Shown piece after piece: positions 12,363 to 23,726 of a DNA stretch of 64,000 nt. The DNA comes from Voacanga thouarsii. Lineage: Eukaryota; Streptophyta; Magnoliopsida; Gentianales; Apocynaceae. The DNA lies in assembly GCA_026120185.1 (NCBI GenBank), contig JANUWF010001783.1, positions 5,797,001 through 5,861,000 on the forward strand, read 5' to 3'. The notes under the pieces are model-generated. The model saw nothing but the letters and a program-made list of their open reading frames with translations. It ran no database searches and was not told the DNA's origin. How positions within the stretch are numbered: the first letter of the stretch is position 1; each line of letters opens with the position of its first letter. A program made the translations under genes and the position numbers.

Positions 12363-12376
12363 AAAAAGTGGGAGAT
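12363..12376 (+). other. Polypurine tract of the gag-only element
   Basis: AAAAAGTGGGAGAT lies just before the 3' LTR start TGTTAGCCC at 12377. It would prime plus-strand cDNA synthesis. Confidence 0.85.
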
Positions 12377-13675
12377 TGTTAGCCCTAAAGGCTTTCTTCT
12401 ATGTTTTGACTAATGACAAACATTGATATGGACTAACTTGTTAATCTATTATGATAGGACATGTTTGACCTCTATTCTTCTAAGGCATTTAGATAAGATT
12501 ATTTGGCAACTCTTTCGTGATCGAATTCAAGTAAGGAAGATCAAAAGAAAAGACTGAAGTATTTGGAGTTGCATATCAAAAAGTCCTTTATGAAGAACTT
12601 TAGAGTAGGAAGTGTTATTAAGGTATATCTATTAATTCCTATGTCTCTTTATCTCTTAATTCATTTGACTTTACCTTGAAGAACCAAAGGAGAAGATTTC
12701 AAAGTTTTTGAAAAATCTCAAAATTTTGAATTAAACAGTTTGAATCCAAAAAGTTCATCCAAAATCCTGAAAACTATGCTAAAATATTCTGATTGATTAA
12801 ATGCCATTTTGGACTTACCTTTTGGATACATCGTCGACCAAAACCCGAGTCCAAAATACGGATGAGTTTAAACAGAAAATTTTTAATTGTTTCTTTATGA
12901 CCGTTAGCACTCTACTTTTTGACTCTATAAATAGCCCTTAGAGCAAGATTAGTGATAAGATTTTTAAAACATTCATCTTAGAAATACTATTGCTCAATAT
13001 TTTCAAAAATCTCCTTTTATCAAAGCTTCAAAGTGAATTCATTTTGTATCAAAGGTAAAAATGCTTATGCTTTGTATCCGAGTGAATATCTACTCAAGTA
13101 AGTGAGCTGTTTACTGTTCTATTGATATTGAAATCTCTATTGTACTAAGGTTGTGGTGTAAAACCCATTAGGGTGAACCTTGTGTTGGTTAATGTTCAAG
13201 GTTGTGGAGTAAACCCCAATGGGGTGAACCTTGTTTAGTGTTTGTATCAAGGTTGTATTGTAAAACCTAGTTGGGGTAATTCTTGATGTATTTGTGTGGC
13301 TGAGAGGTTTTGGAAAAACTAGTGTGGTGATCCTCTCTTATATGTGGTACTGTTTCATTAAGTGAAGTTAATGAAATCGGGTTGAAAATCCTTAAGTGTG
13401 AACTTAAGATAGTGGACGTAGATCTTGGTAGATCGAACCACTATACATTCCTTGTCTCACCTGTTCATTTTTCATTTGCTGCTTTGAGTTTCTTTCATTG
13501 TCTAAATCTGGATACACATCTACGAGTGCTTGGATAACTTTCTACGTTTCCATAAAGTTCGTCCAAGTATCTTGGTGATCATCATTATTCTGCTTTTTAG
13601 ACGAATCGAAAAAATTATTTTTGCTTGCCAAAAACCTTATTCACCTCTCCCCCCCCTCCCCTCTAAGGTTTTTCA
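12377..13675 (+). repeat. 3' LTR of the gag-only element
   Basis: It matches the 9279-10574 LTR along its whole length, including the 65-bp tandem units (about 13145-13345) and the C-rich end. It stops at TTTTTCA, after which the CTATT duplication follows. The 79-codon ORF at 13530-13769 runs out of the LTR and is a chance frame. Confidence 0.92.
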
Positions 13676-13680
13676 CTATT

Positions 13681-14539
13681 TATTAAAGACCAGATCCTTA
13701 GCCCAAAATTTTAATCAGGCTTTACGGGTTACCTCGAGAACCAAAAGACACATTATCCTTGATTATTAAAATGACTAAAATACCCTTACTATATAAATAG
13801 TTGTATTTTATATTTTAAATATTTTTTAATATCGTCATAAGGAAATATTGACTCCAAGAACAATGCTGTGCTTAGCAATGTCTCCAACTTATAAGTGTTA
13901 TGACAAATATATCCCTCTACGTAACGCCGTATATTTAAAAAGGAAGAGTGTACTAACACCTCTCTAAATAACATTTGCTATTCTTAGATCTCTAGTCCAA
14001 TGATCCATGACTTCCTAGAATATTTTAGCTTTCCATGAGAGATGCTCTAAAGTAAACATTCAAGTCATGTTTCCCAAGACCTTGGATAAATAGATCATTT
14101 GAATAGTCTCAAGGAGCGATATTGCATAGAAGCTATTTTTTACAAGTCTGTCTTAACTAATTAGTCACATATACCTAATATACAAATATATTGGTCCTGC
14201 TATAGAACCTCAACTATAGTATATCAAAGTATACGCTTTCAACTTTGCCATATCACTAACCCATACTCAAGCAATAGGATATATGTCTACATTGTAACAG
14301 TAGTAATCTAATTTCTACCATTATAGTACTTTTAGAAACCACTACTACAGGTCCAGTTCTACATATTCATAATACGTTTATATTATGAAGTGAGAGGATT
14401 ATTCACTGGCTAAAGGTAAATCATTCCTCACTTGGAATTTAAAACATAATAACCTTATCATAATTAGATTTTCATTCTCATCATCCGTTTAAGAACAACA
14501 ATTTATGTGTTAAAGAATCCGTAGTCCATATCTTACTAT
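13681..14539 (-). repeat. Copia M 5' LTR, middle part
   Basis: The minus strand matches solo LTR positions of about 23895-24760. Shared phrases include GGATCATTGGACTAGA and GAGGTGTTAGTACACT, and a matched TATTTCCTTA stretch. This shows that the 9279-13675 and 14545-15834 insertions split one original LTR. Confidence 0.8.
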
Positions 14540-14544
14540 AAAAG

Positions 14545-15834
14545 TGTTAGGTTTTGTGGACTCCTAAATGAAAAAAACAACCACGAATCCCTTCCGAAGA
14601 CCCACGCCAAATGATTTAGGTCGATTAAGGGTTTACAAAATTACTTCTATATTACCGGAAGCAAGACTTCTACCTTCAGATTTCCAAGCATATGTGCACT
14701 TCAGATGATCACCAGACACTGCAATGCGCAAATGTCTTCTATCAGATACACACAGCGAACTCAGTTCATTACCCAGGAGTTCTAGCGCCTAGAGTTTTGA
14801 GAGGCTAAATTTTCTGATTATGGAAGCACGAAAATTTTATGAGAAGTCTGCAACAAGAATACGACTAGAGTTTTCTTTTAAAACCACACGAACTTCTTAG
14901 AGTCCAACTCTCATTATATCTTATCATATCATATTTTAACTTCAAATTAAATTTTAAAAAAATATAACAAGATTTTGCTATTATTTCGATAATTTAACTA
15001 ATTAATTTACTGAATCGAATTCTTATAATCTAAACATCCTCCAAATACATCGAATGTGGACATATTTCCAGATTCATTGTATCTGGTCATTTTTCTAGGT
15101 TCAATAAACCTAGACACATTTTCAAATACATCGAACTTGATCACCAGAAAAATCACCTAACTTGTTTGCCTAATGTGTATAAGATCATTTAACACTGGTA
15201 ATGTACCCAAATCACATTTAAATAACCCACATGTTGTAAGCAATTTCTAACAAAACATTATAACTATCTAAGTTAAATGAGGATCAGTAATCTCTTTGAA
15301 CCATACCATAACTTTATATTTAGTCCTTTTGTCACACAATATCCAGATTAAGCATAAAACACAGAGCATGTCATCCTTATTAAGCTTAATCAACTATTTC
15401 TTGATCTCATAGTGGACTTTTCAAACAAATGATATCAATATCTCAAATTGATATATTTGAGCACGGTCATGCATTTTAACAATCTAACTTATCAAGAGGC
15501 CCATAGACATCTCTCCGAAGAATGAGAGGGACAAATTCCTTCACTATCAATCATATTCCTCTCCTTGGTTTATTCTATATCCAACAGTGGTCTAATTTTA
15601 TTATCTGGTTAAAGACAACTTTAGACAACGTCAAGATATAGAATTTATCAAGAAGGAAACTATGATGAATTCAAGTCGAAGGACTTCTATTATCATTATG
15701 GCTAAAAAGTACTTATGACATGTCCTATGAAGTACAAATTATTATGGCTTTATGGAAAGAAATACCTCATATTATTACAAAATACATAACGACAATAGTA
15801 TAAGTACAAATTATTTTAAGGCATATCCCCAACA
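14545..15834 (-). mobile_element. Solo LTR (1290 bp) nested in copia M LTR
   Basis: On the minus strand it runs TGTTGGGGATATGCC to CCTAACA, so it has TGTT...AACA ends. Comparison with the uninterrupted solo LTR at 23727 shows this block is absent there, between GTCTTTC and the sequence beginning AGTAAG. It is flanked by a near-perfect 5-bp duplication, AAAAG at 14540-14544 and GAAAG at 15835-15839. No internal element sequence remains, which points to recombination between two LTRs. It resembles no other LTR in the window. The strand is inferred from the typical copia start. Confidence 0.82.
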
Positions 15835-15839
15835 GAAAG

Positions 15840-16004
15840 ACCACGATTCACATGGATCACTTACTTAAACATAATTGGTCTTTTTCAGTGAAATCATGCA
15901 TAAATTAAAATGAGAAGACACAAACAATTTGTGAGAATAAAATTTTTATTAATTTTATCGAAATTACATTAGAAATACAGTCTTAGTAAGCATACATTCC
16001 ACCA
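15840..16004 (-). repeat. Copia M 5' LTR, outer end
   Basis: The minus-strand text TGGTGGAATGTATGC...AAATTGTTTGTG...AAGTGATCCATGTGAATCGTGGTC aligns with the start of the solo LTR at 23727 (TGTTGGATTGTATGCC...GTGATCCATGTGAATGGTGGTC). This sets the outer edge at 16004, beyond which copia B coding begins. Confidence 0.78.
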
Positions 16005-16157
16005 GAATTGATCATTTGATTAGTGATGGAAGTGTCCAAAAGAATTAGAAGTTTATTTTTAATATGTTTATTTTATATTCTATATTTTTGGCATTGTAAT
16101 AATAATTAGCATTTAAAATTTTTATTTTATTATTTGGATATTTAAATTTATACATGT

Positions 16158-17530
16158 TCTGCTATGCCCAGATGGCTATTATTTTATTTATTGGATACAA
16201 AAGTGGTATTGAAGATATATGCCTATTTTATAGTGATACAACACATATCATGTTAAAAGATAAAAAATATTTCTTTTAGCGAAAAATGGGAGAAACAAAT
16301 GTTAATACTATAAGTGGTAGTGTAAATTTAATTGAAAGCTTCAGAAAAGCTAATATATTATTACTCGGATGAACAAACATTGTTATTTATAAAGCATTAT
16401 TTTCTTCAAAATATTAAAGAAATTTATGAAGTTTTAAAGATATTCGATGAAATAGATATAACATTGAAACAATGAAAGAAAATAGTTTTAAGTATCTATG
16501 TATTACTCAAATAATGTCGAGTAAAAATCTTTATTAGAAAAGTTACCATCTCTTTCATCTAGCCTATATTGCACAAAAATTCATATAATTGAAGTGCATC
16601 ATTCAATAAACTAAAAGTTTACTGATTCTGCTATATTTATCATTTGGCATGATCATTTGGGTCATCTAAGAGCTATTATGATGTGAAAGATAATTGAAAT
16701 ACGCATGATTATCCTTTGAGAAGTCAAAAGATTTTGACATTAGATAAAATTTTATATGTTTATGTTTTCAAGGGAAATTGGTTATTAAACCATCTCCAAC
16801 AAAAGTGGAGTATGAGTCTCCAGTATTTCTGAAAAGAATTCATGATAACATATGTAAACCAATTCATCCATCATGTGGGCAATTTAAAGACTTTATGGTT
16901 TTAATTGATGCATTAACCTGATAGTCGCATGTCAGTTTATTATCAACTTGCAAACTGGCATCTGCAAGATTTCTTACCCAAATAATTTGCTTAAAATCAC
17001 AATTTCCAGATTATATTATTAAAATGATCCATCTAAATAATACTAGAGAATATTCCTCCCAAGCATTTGATGATTATTACATGTTGATTGGTATTACTAT
17101 TGAATATTTAGTAACTCATGTTGATACTCAAAATGTTCTAGCTAAATCATTCAATAAAAGTTTACAATAATTACTAGACCGTTATTAATAAGAACAAATC
17201 TCCCAACATCTGCTTGAAGACATGCTATTTTACATGCTATAGCACTTGTGTATGTAAGGCCAGCAAGTTATCACAATTTTTTCCCCTTGTAGTTGGCTTT
17301 TGGTTCAAACAAATATTGCACATTTGAGAATTTTTGGGTGTGTTGTTTATGTACCAATAGCCCCAAATCAATGTACCAAAATGAGCCCTCAAAGAAGATT
17401 GAGGATATATATTAGATATAGTTCTTCCTCTATAATTAGATATGTTGAACCATTAACAAATGATATATTCACAGCAAGATTTGTTTATTGTCATTTTAAC
17501 AAAATTCTACTTCTTAAATTAGGATGAGAA
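16158..17530 (+). pseudogene. copia B protease and integrase, broken
   Basis: The protease start reads FIVIQHISC-like in one frame and YSDTTHIMLKDKKYFF in the right frame (near 16230), against the intact IDSGTTHTILKNEKYFF of copia C. The gag-pre-integrase motif IWHDHLGHLRAIMM lies at about 16643. The integrase core follows (DFMVLIDA near 16892, HLNNTREYSSQAF near 17030), with the second catalytic aspartate changed to asparagine. The C-terminal domain is open at 17300-17527. Several TGA and TAA codons interrupt, including two in a row after the first integrase aspartate region. Confidence 0.85.
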
Positions 17531-18286
17531 CATAAACCACATAAAAAAGAGTTTGCCTGGATAACATCATTGAATTATTTGGATCTGCGCACAAACGCAA
17601 GTGGACTAGAAGTTCAAAGGATAATTCATTTGCAAATATTTGCAAATTAGTTGCCAGATTCTTTTGTTGACTCTAACTAAATTGCATATTCCAGCTATAG
17701 ATGCTCTTATTCAAATAGAAGTTGCAATAGGACAAAATGAAATCCTTATAGCTGTTGAATCAAAAATATGCCAGAAGAATGGATGGCCCCTTAATTCAAA
17801 AGATAAAAATCCAAGAAAGAAAAGAGAATTAAATGATCAGATTAAAGAATTAGAAAATAAGGATTAAGTGGCAACTGATAAAAAGATCAAATATCTAAAA
17901 ATAGTGAAAAGAATAATAAGATGTCCATAAATTATATGACTTCTGGTAAAAGTTAGAATCGGATAGAAACAACTGTTGATGATATTTTTACATATAATAT
18001 AGCACTTTATGTGTTAAAATATAATAAGGATCTTGAACCAATATTAGTTGAAAAATGTCGTCATAGAAATGATTGGTCAAAATGGAAAGATGCAATTCAA
18101 TCACTTGCAAAGCGTGAGGTTTTTGGACCTGTAGTCCGAACACTAAAAGGTATAAAATCAATTTCTTATAAATATGTATTTGTTCAAAAGCAGAATGAAA
18201 ATAATAAAGTCGTAAGATATAAAGTACAACTTGTGGCATAAGGCTTTTCGCAAAGATCGGATATTAATTACGAAGAGACATATTCA
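17531..18286 (+). pseudogene. copia B integrase-reverse transcriptase linker and RT 5' part
   Basis: After the integrase, the linker (TSLNYLDLRT, LEVQRIIHLQ) precedes the RT start WSKWKDAIQSLAKREVFGPVV at 18080 and YKYVFVQKQNE...VRYKVQLVA. A TAA then replaces a residue before GFSQRSDINYEETYS. The frame stops at 18286, exactly at the CACTA insertion, and resumes at 22313 as PLIDIITLGYL. Confidence 0.88.
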
Positions 18287-18299
18287 CACTACAAGATAA

Positions 18300-18960
18300 A
18301 TGGGCTTCCGTGATGAAATTTTTTCCTTGCCGAAGGCCAAAATTTCCTAACTAAAGGCTTTTGGCGAGGAAAAAAGCTTCCTCACCCAATCGTCGCTAAA
18401 ACGCCGTCGCCAAAAAATGTTGGCAACAAAATTTTGTGTTTTGTCACCAAAGGATGACCTTTAGCTAGGAAAATATTTCCTCGCTAAAGCTTTGAATTTT
18501 TGTTAGGAAAAATTTTCTCACTAATGCTATAAAAAATTTTTCACCAAAAGTTTAAATTTTATGACTAATGACGATTTTTTAATCATAATATTATTACATT
18601 TTTTACCAAAAAAATTCCAAAACAAAATTTCGTCGCCAAAAGGTTCAATGACAACAAAAAAGTTCCTCACCAAAAGATGGTTCTTTAGTGAGGAAAGATT
18701 TCGCGACAAAAGATGGTTCTTTAGTGAGGAAATATTTTCCTCGCTAAAGCCTATACCTTTGGCTAGAAAAACTTTCCTCGCTAAAGCTAAAAATTTAGTC
18801 GCGCAAAGGTTCTTTAGCGAGGAAAGCACTTCCTCGCTAAAGCCCATACTTTTGGTTAGGAAAATTTTCTAGCTAAAACTAAAACATTTTGTCGCCAATA
18901 ATGATTTTTAGAGGCAAACAATTTTGTCACTAAGCTTTCATCGCCAAATTTTTTGGCTGA
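18300..18960. repeat. Left subterminal repeats of the CACTA element
   Basis: Multiple copies of a roughly 13-bp motif, TTTAGCGAGGAAA or its complement TTTCCTCGCTAAA, lie in alternating orientation, with related CTTTGGCGA and GTCGCCAAAA phrases. The matching right block is 21910-22300. The long overlapping ORFs on both strands at 18527-18872 are by-products of this repeat. Confidence 0.85.
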
Positions 18961-19189
18961 ACTCCACGAGAACCCCACGAACCAGCCAGTTGGGGCAAGC
19001 CAATTGTTTGGTCCTTTTTTTTTAACTATTTCCATTTTTTTGGGGTATTTTTTTAAACATTATTATTTAACAAAATACAATAACCAAATTAAATGCACTA
19101 TGAAACCACATTATCCAATGTACTAAATTATTTTCTACATTTAAATAATTTTAAAATTTTATATATTGTTAATTATATCATCATTTTTA

Positions 19190-19252
19190 TTAAATAATTT
19201 TATACATATAGATTGATTGGGGAAAACAAACTTATACAAATATATATTTTCA

Positions 19253-19297
<45 letters not shown>

Positions 19298-19529
19298 TAC
19301 GCACACACAAAACACATACACTTACACACAATATAAACAAATATATACACAACACATATGCACATAGACATATATAAATGTAAATATATACAACACACAC
19401 ACACACACACATATATACATAACACACAAACAAATATACAAATATAAATATATACACCATATATATACATATAGACATCTTTTTTTAAAAAAAATAAACA
19501 TATATGCATATATAGGCATATATATTTTG

Positions 19530-19562
<33 letters not shown>

Positions 19563-19738
19563 TTCATATTCAAAAATGCATTTATGTATATACGTATTCA
19601 TATATAAATGTACATTTATACATATATGAATATATATACATATACATATTTAAATATATGAATATATATATATATATAAATTCATATATATACACACATT
19701 CATATATTCATATATAATAAATATTCATAGTTATATAG

Positions 19739-19776
<38 letters not shown>

Positions 19777-19937
19777 TCACACACATATTCATATATATGT
19801 CATACACACATATATCGACAAACATATTCACACACATATTCATATATATGCCATACACATATATATCAACAAACATATTCATATATTCATAAATAAATAT
19901 CTATTCATACATTCATATTTACATACATATACACATA

Positions 19938-19977
<40 letters not shown>

Positions 19978-20286
19978 AATATATATATATATTTATACAT
20001 ATATATATAAGTATATATATATATATATATATACTTATATACATTCAAATTCATATATTCATATATACATACATATACATATATATATACATACATATAC
20101 ATATGTGTGTGTGTGTGTGTATGTACATACATAAATATATATATACATACAAATTCATATATTCATATTCAGATATACATATATATACACGCATGCATAT
20201 ATATACCTATATATATTAATATATACATACATACATATATATATATATACACACATGTATTACTATATACATATTTATATATAAAT
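19190..20286. repeat. AT/CA microsatellite block inside the CACTA element
   Basis: About 1.1 kb is made almost only of (TA)n, (CATA)n and (CA)n runs, for example pure TA at 19257-19284, 19740-19771 and 19940-19970. Isoleucine-tyrosine rich ORFs here on both strands (such as 19159-19573 and 20107-20295) are translations of simple repeat, not genes. Confidence 0.95.
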
Positions 20287-21720
20287 GTGTTATGACCAAA
20301 TTTGAAGATAATCGAATATATTTTGACACGTAATTCAACAAAATATCTACAAAAATACCAAAAATCTAAGACATTTACAAAGATAGGTGCTTCAAATTAA
20401 CGATCCGAATATTAGATTTGTTGAAATTATTAAGAAAAGTGTTATAACTAAAATTTGAAGGTAGTCGGATATATTTTGACATGTAACCTAATAAAATATC
20501 TACAAAAATACTGAAAATCTAAGGCATTTACAAAGATAGGCACATCAAATTAATGATCCAATCGTTAGATTTTTTGAAATTGCTGAGAAAAGTGTTATGA
20601 CCCAATTTGAAGGTAAGCAGATATACTTTGGCACGTAATCCAATAAAATATCTACAAAAATACTGAAAACCTTAGGTATTTACAAAGATAGACACTGTAA
20701 ATTAATGATCTAACTATTAGATTTATTTAAATTTTTACAAAAAGTGTTATGATCAAATTTGAAGGTAATCAGATATACGTTTGTACGCATTCCAACAAAA
20801 TATCTACAAAAATACCGAAAACCTAAGACATTTACAAATGTATGCACTTCAATTTAACGATCTAACCATTAAATTTGTTGAAATTATTAAAAAAGTGTTA
20901 TGACCAAATTTTAAAATAATCAGATATACTATGGCACGCAAGCCAACAAAATATGTACAAAAATATCGAAAACTTAAGGCATTTACAAAGATAGTCACAT
21001 CAAACTAACAATCCGACCATTAGAATTGTTGAAATTGTTAAGAAAAGTGCTATGACCAAATTTAAAGGTAATCGGATATATTTTGGCACATAATCCAATA
21101 AAATATCTACAAAAATACCAAAAACCTAAAACACTTTCAAAGATAGGCACTACAATTTAACGATCCGACCGTTAAATTTGTTGAAATTGTTAAGAAACCT
21201 GTTATGACCAAACTTTAAGGTAATCGGATATACTTTGGCAAGCAATCCAACAAAATATCTACAAAATTACCGAAAACCTTAGATATTTACAAAGATAGGC
21301 ACTGCAAATTAATGATTCAACTATAAGATTTATTGAAACTGTTAGAAAAAGTGTAATAACCAAATTTTAAGGTAATCAAATATACTTTTACATGTAATCG
21401 AACAAAATATCTGCAAAAATACCGAAAACCTAAGACATTTACAAAGATAGGCACATCAAATTAACGAACCGACTATTATATTTGTTTAAATTTCTAAGAA
21501 AAGTGTTATGACAAATTTGAAGGTAATCAGATTTATTTTAGCACGTAATCTAACATAATATCAGTAAAAATGCCCATAAATTAAAGCATTTACAAAGATA
21601 AACTTATTAAATTAATGATCCAATTGTTAGATTTGTTAAATTAGTAAAAAAAAAAAGTATTATGACAAAAATTGAAGGTAATCAGATATATTTTGCCATA
21701 TAATCTAGCATATTCTCATA
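20287..21720. repeat. Tandem array of about 152-bp units
   Basis: Units begin at about 20287, 20439, 20592, 20744, 20895, 21047, 21199, 21351, 21503 and 21657, each near GTGTTATGACCAAATTTGAAG. Inside each unit the phrases AAAATATCTACAAAAATACC and TTTACAAAGATAGGCAC recur in order, then CGATCCGACCGTTAGATTTGTTGAAATTGTTAAG-like text. Units differ by point changes and small indels, so the array is old. A second, shorter repeat of about 58 bp built on TTTAGGGACCAATTTATAAA follows at about 21765-21910. Confidence 0.9.
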
Positions 21721-22315
21721 TTTGATCATATTGTATATATTTATAAATTTAGAGATTATTTTGTAAAATTTTTAGGGTCATATTATAAATATTCAAAAAA
21801 TTAAGGACCAATTTATAAATTTATAAGGTCATTTTGTATGTATAAAAAATTTAAACACCAATTTACAAAATTTATGGGTCATGTTGTATATATTTAAAAA
21901 TTTAGGGACGTGTATTAGCTAGAAATGAAAATTTTGTCGCTAAAAGTATAGTTAATGGTGATAGAACTTAATATTTTTAGCTAAGAAATATATTTCCATC
22001 ACTAATGATGCATCATTAGTGAGGAAATGTATTTTCGTCGCAGATGATGCATCATTAGCAACGAAAATTTTGCTAGGAAATGAAATATCATTTACGAGAA
22101 AACTTAAAATTTCCTCGCTAATGTACTTATTTCCTAGCTAAAACCATCACTTTTTAACTAGGAAATAAAAATTTATCGCCGAAGGTCTTAATCAGTAGCG
22201 ACAAAAAGTTTTTGTCACTAAAGAAAAATTTTCCTTGCTAGAGGGTATTTTTAGAGATAAAAAAAATTTTCTAACTAAAGTTTTGTCGCTAATATATCAT
22301 TTTAATGTAGTGTCA

Positions 22316-23650
22316 CCCTTGATAGATATAATTACACTCGGATACCTTGTGAATCTAGTAGCACATAAAAAGATTAACATTTGTCTAATGAATGTTGTGG
22401 CTGCTTATTTATATAAAAACCTTAATAATGATATTTGTATGAAAAATCCAAAAGGATTCAGTGTGCCTAACGCATATAATTCTGGTAATCGTAGAAATTA
22501 TTTTATTAAATTACAAAAGTCATTGTATAGTTTAAAGCAGTTTGGACGTATGTTGTATAATCATCTTAGTAAATATTTATTATGATCAGGATATAAAAAT
22601 GATCTGATATGTCCGTGTGTATTTATTAATAAATTTGGATCTTGTTTTGTTATTCTTGCTATGTATAATGATTATATCAGTCTTATTGGCACTCTAGAAG
22701 AGCTACAAGAGGTAAGAGATAGCCTGAAGCAAGAATTTGAAATTAAAGATTTTGGAAGAATCAAAATTTGGCTTGGTCTATAAATAGAATATCTAGAAGA
22801 TGGTATTTTTATTCATCAATTAATATATATAGCTAAAGTTTTAAAGATGTTTTACATGGACAACGCACATCCATTGAGTGTTCCAATTGCCATAAGGTCA
22901 TTAGATGTAAATAAAGACCCTTTTCGACCTCGAGAAAATTATGAATAACTTATTGGTCCTAAAGTACCATATCTCAGTGTAATTGGTGCACTACTGTATC
23001 TTACTAATAACATTCAACCTGACATAATATTTTCTATAGATTTATTAGTAAGATTTAGTTATTCTCCAACACGATGACATAACATGTCCTAAGATATCTC
23101 CAAGGGACAATAGATCCCACATTATTTTATTTAAATAGAACCAACTCAATGTTGATTGATTATGTAGATACTAGTTATCTATTTGATCTATATAGAGCAT
23201 GTTCTCAAACTGATTATTTATTTACATGTGGTGGTATTGCTATATCATGGAGCTCTATAAAACAATTGCAACTACTTCTTCTAATTATACAGAAATTATT
23301 ACTATTCATTGGACAAGCCAAGAATGTGTGTGGTTGAGATCAGTAATATATTATATTCAAGAAAATTGTAGTTTATTCTCTAAAAAGGAAAATTTAACAC
23401 CTTTTTATGAAGGTAATGCAACTTTATAACTTAATTAAGATGTGGATATATTAAAGGAGATAGGATGAAATATATTTCACTAAAATTTTTCTTTACTTAT
23501 GAACTCCAGAAGAGACGTGAAATAGATGTACAACATATTCGATCATATGATAATCTAATAGATTTATTCACTAAGACATTGCCGATAGCTTCATTTGAAA
23601 AATTAGTACATAAAATTGGAATGCGTTAGTTGAAAGATATAAAGTCATCT
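22316..23650 (+). pseudogene. copia B reverse transcriptase 3' part and RNase H, broken
   Basis: Coding resumes at 22316 with PLIDIITLGYLVNLVAHKKINICLMNVVAAYLY, and FIKLQKSLYSLKQFGRMLYNHLSKYLL. The catalytic YVDD box reads YNDY near 22665. It is followed by LIGTLEELQEVRDSLKQEFEIKDFG and PYLSVIGALLYLTNNIQPDIIFSI near 22970. RNase H text (FTCGGIAISW, then DLFTKTLPIASFEKLVHKIGMR) runs to about 23630. Stops include TAA and TGA at glutamine or arginine sites. Confidence 0.87.
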
Positions 23651-23726
23651 TAAATATACTATCAAGAAAGGGAGCATGTACACTGTACCCTTCTTCTTCT
23701 TCTTTTTTCCTAACTAAATTTTTTTC
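23651..23726 (+). other. copia B 3' untranslated region, part before the solo LTR
   Basis: The AGAAAGGGAGCATGTACACTGTACCC region follows the RNase H end. It is cut at 23726, where the TTTTC target duplication (23722-23726) precedes the solo LTR. Confidence 0.7.

Larger units (their letters stand above)
9279..13675 (+). mobile_element. Complete gag-only (TR-GAG-like) copia retrotransposon
   Basis: Two LTRs of 1296 and 1299 bp enclose 1.8 kb of internal DNA, and a perfect 5-bp duplication CTATT (9274-9278 and 13676-13680) flanks the whole. A primer-binding site and a polypurine tract sit next to the LTRs. The interior codes only for gag; protease, integrase, reverse transcriptase and RNase H are absent. 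That matches the class of non-autonomous plant retrotransposons called TR-GAG, which need enzymes from a related full element. The LTRs differ by what looks like a few percent, so the insertion is not recent. Confidence 0.93.
5960..16004 (-). mobile_element. Minus-strand copia element M with a long, twice-interrupted 5' LTR
   Basis: Read on the minus strand the order is LTR (16004 to 8438), degraded tRNA-Met primer-binding site (8436 to 8420), leader, and gag (6812 to 6041). It then ends at the LTR of copia A. Protease onward is not in this window. The LTR is recognised by its similarity along its whole length to the solo LTR at 23727-25771. Subtracting the two nested insertions and their target duplications leaves about 1.87 kb, close to the 2.05 kb of the solo copy. 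Whether copia A inserted into this element or truncated it cannot be told here. Confidence 0.75.
18287..22312. mobile_element. Non-autonomous CACTA transposon (4026 bp)
   Basis: The ends are CACTACAAGATAAATGGGC and, on the other strand, CACTACATTAAAATG. It is flanked by a 3-bp duplication TCA (18284-18286 and 22313-22315), the rule for CACTA elements. Removing the element and one TCA rejoins the copia RT frame precisely (TYS followed by PLIDI), which proves both ends. Subterminal regions of about 650 and 400 bp carry many copies in both directions of a TTTAGCGAGGAAA-type motif, the likely transposase binding repeats. No transposase coding is present. The middle is AT microsatellite followed by a tandem array. 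Confidence 0.95.

Noticed and set aside
18527..18872. Paired ORFs of more than 100 codons on opposite strands
   Set aside because: Both arise from the inverted subterminal repeats, seen as repeated FFSEE and SSLKN phrases; no domain.
19159..20295. Overlapping I/Y/C-rich ORFs up to 126 codons
   Set aside because: They are translations of TA/CA microsatellites on both strands inside the CACTA element.
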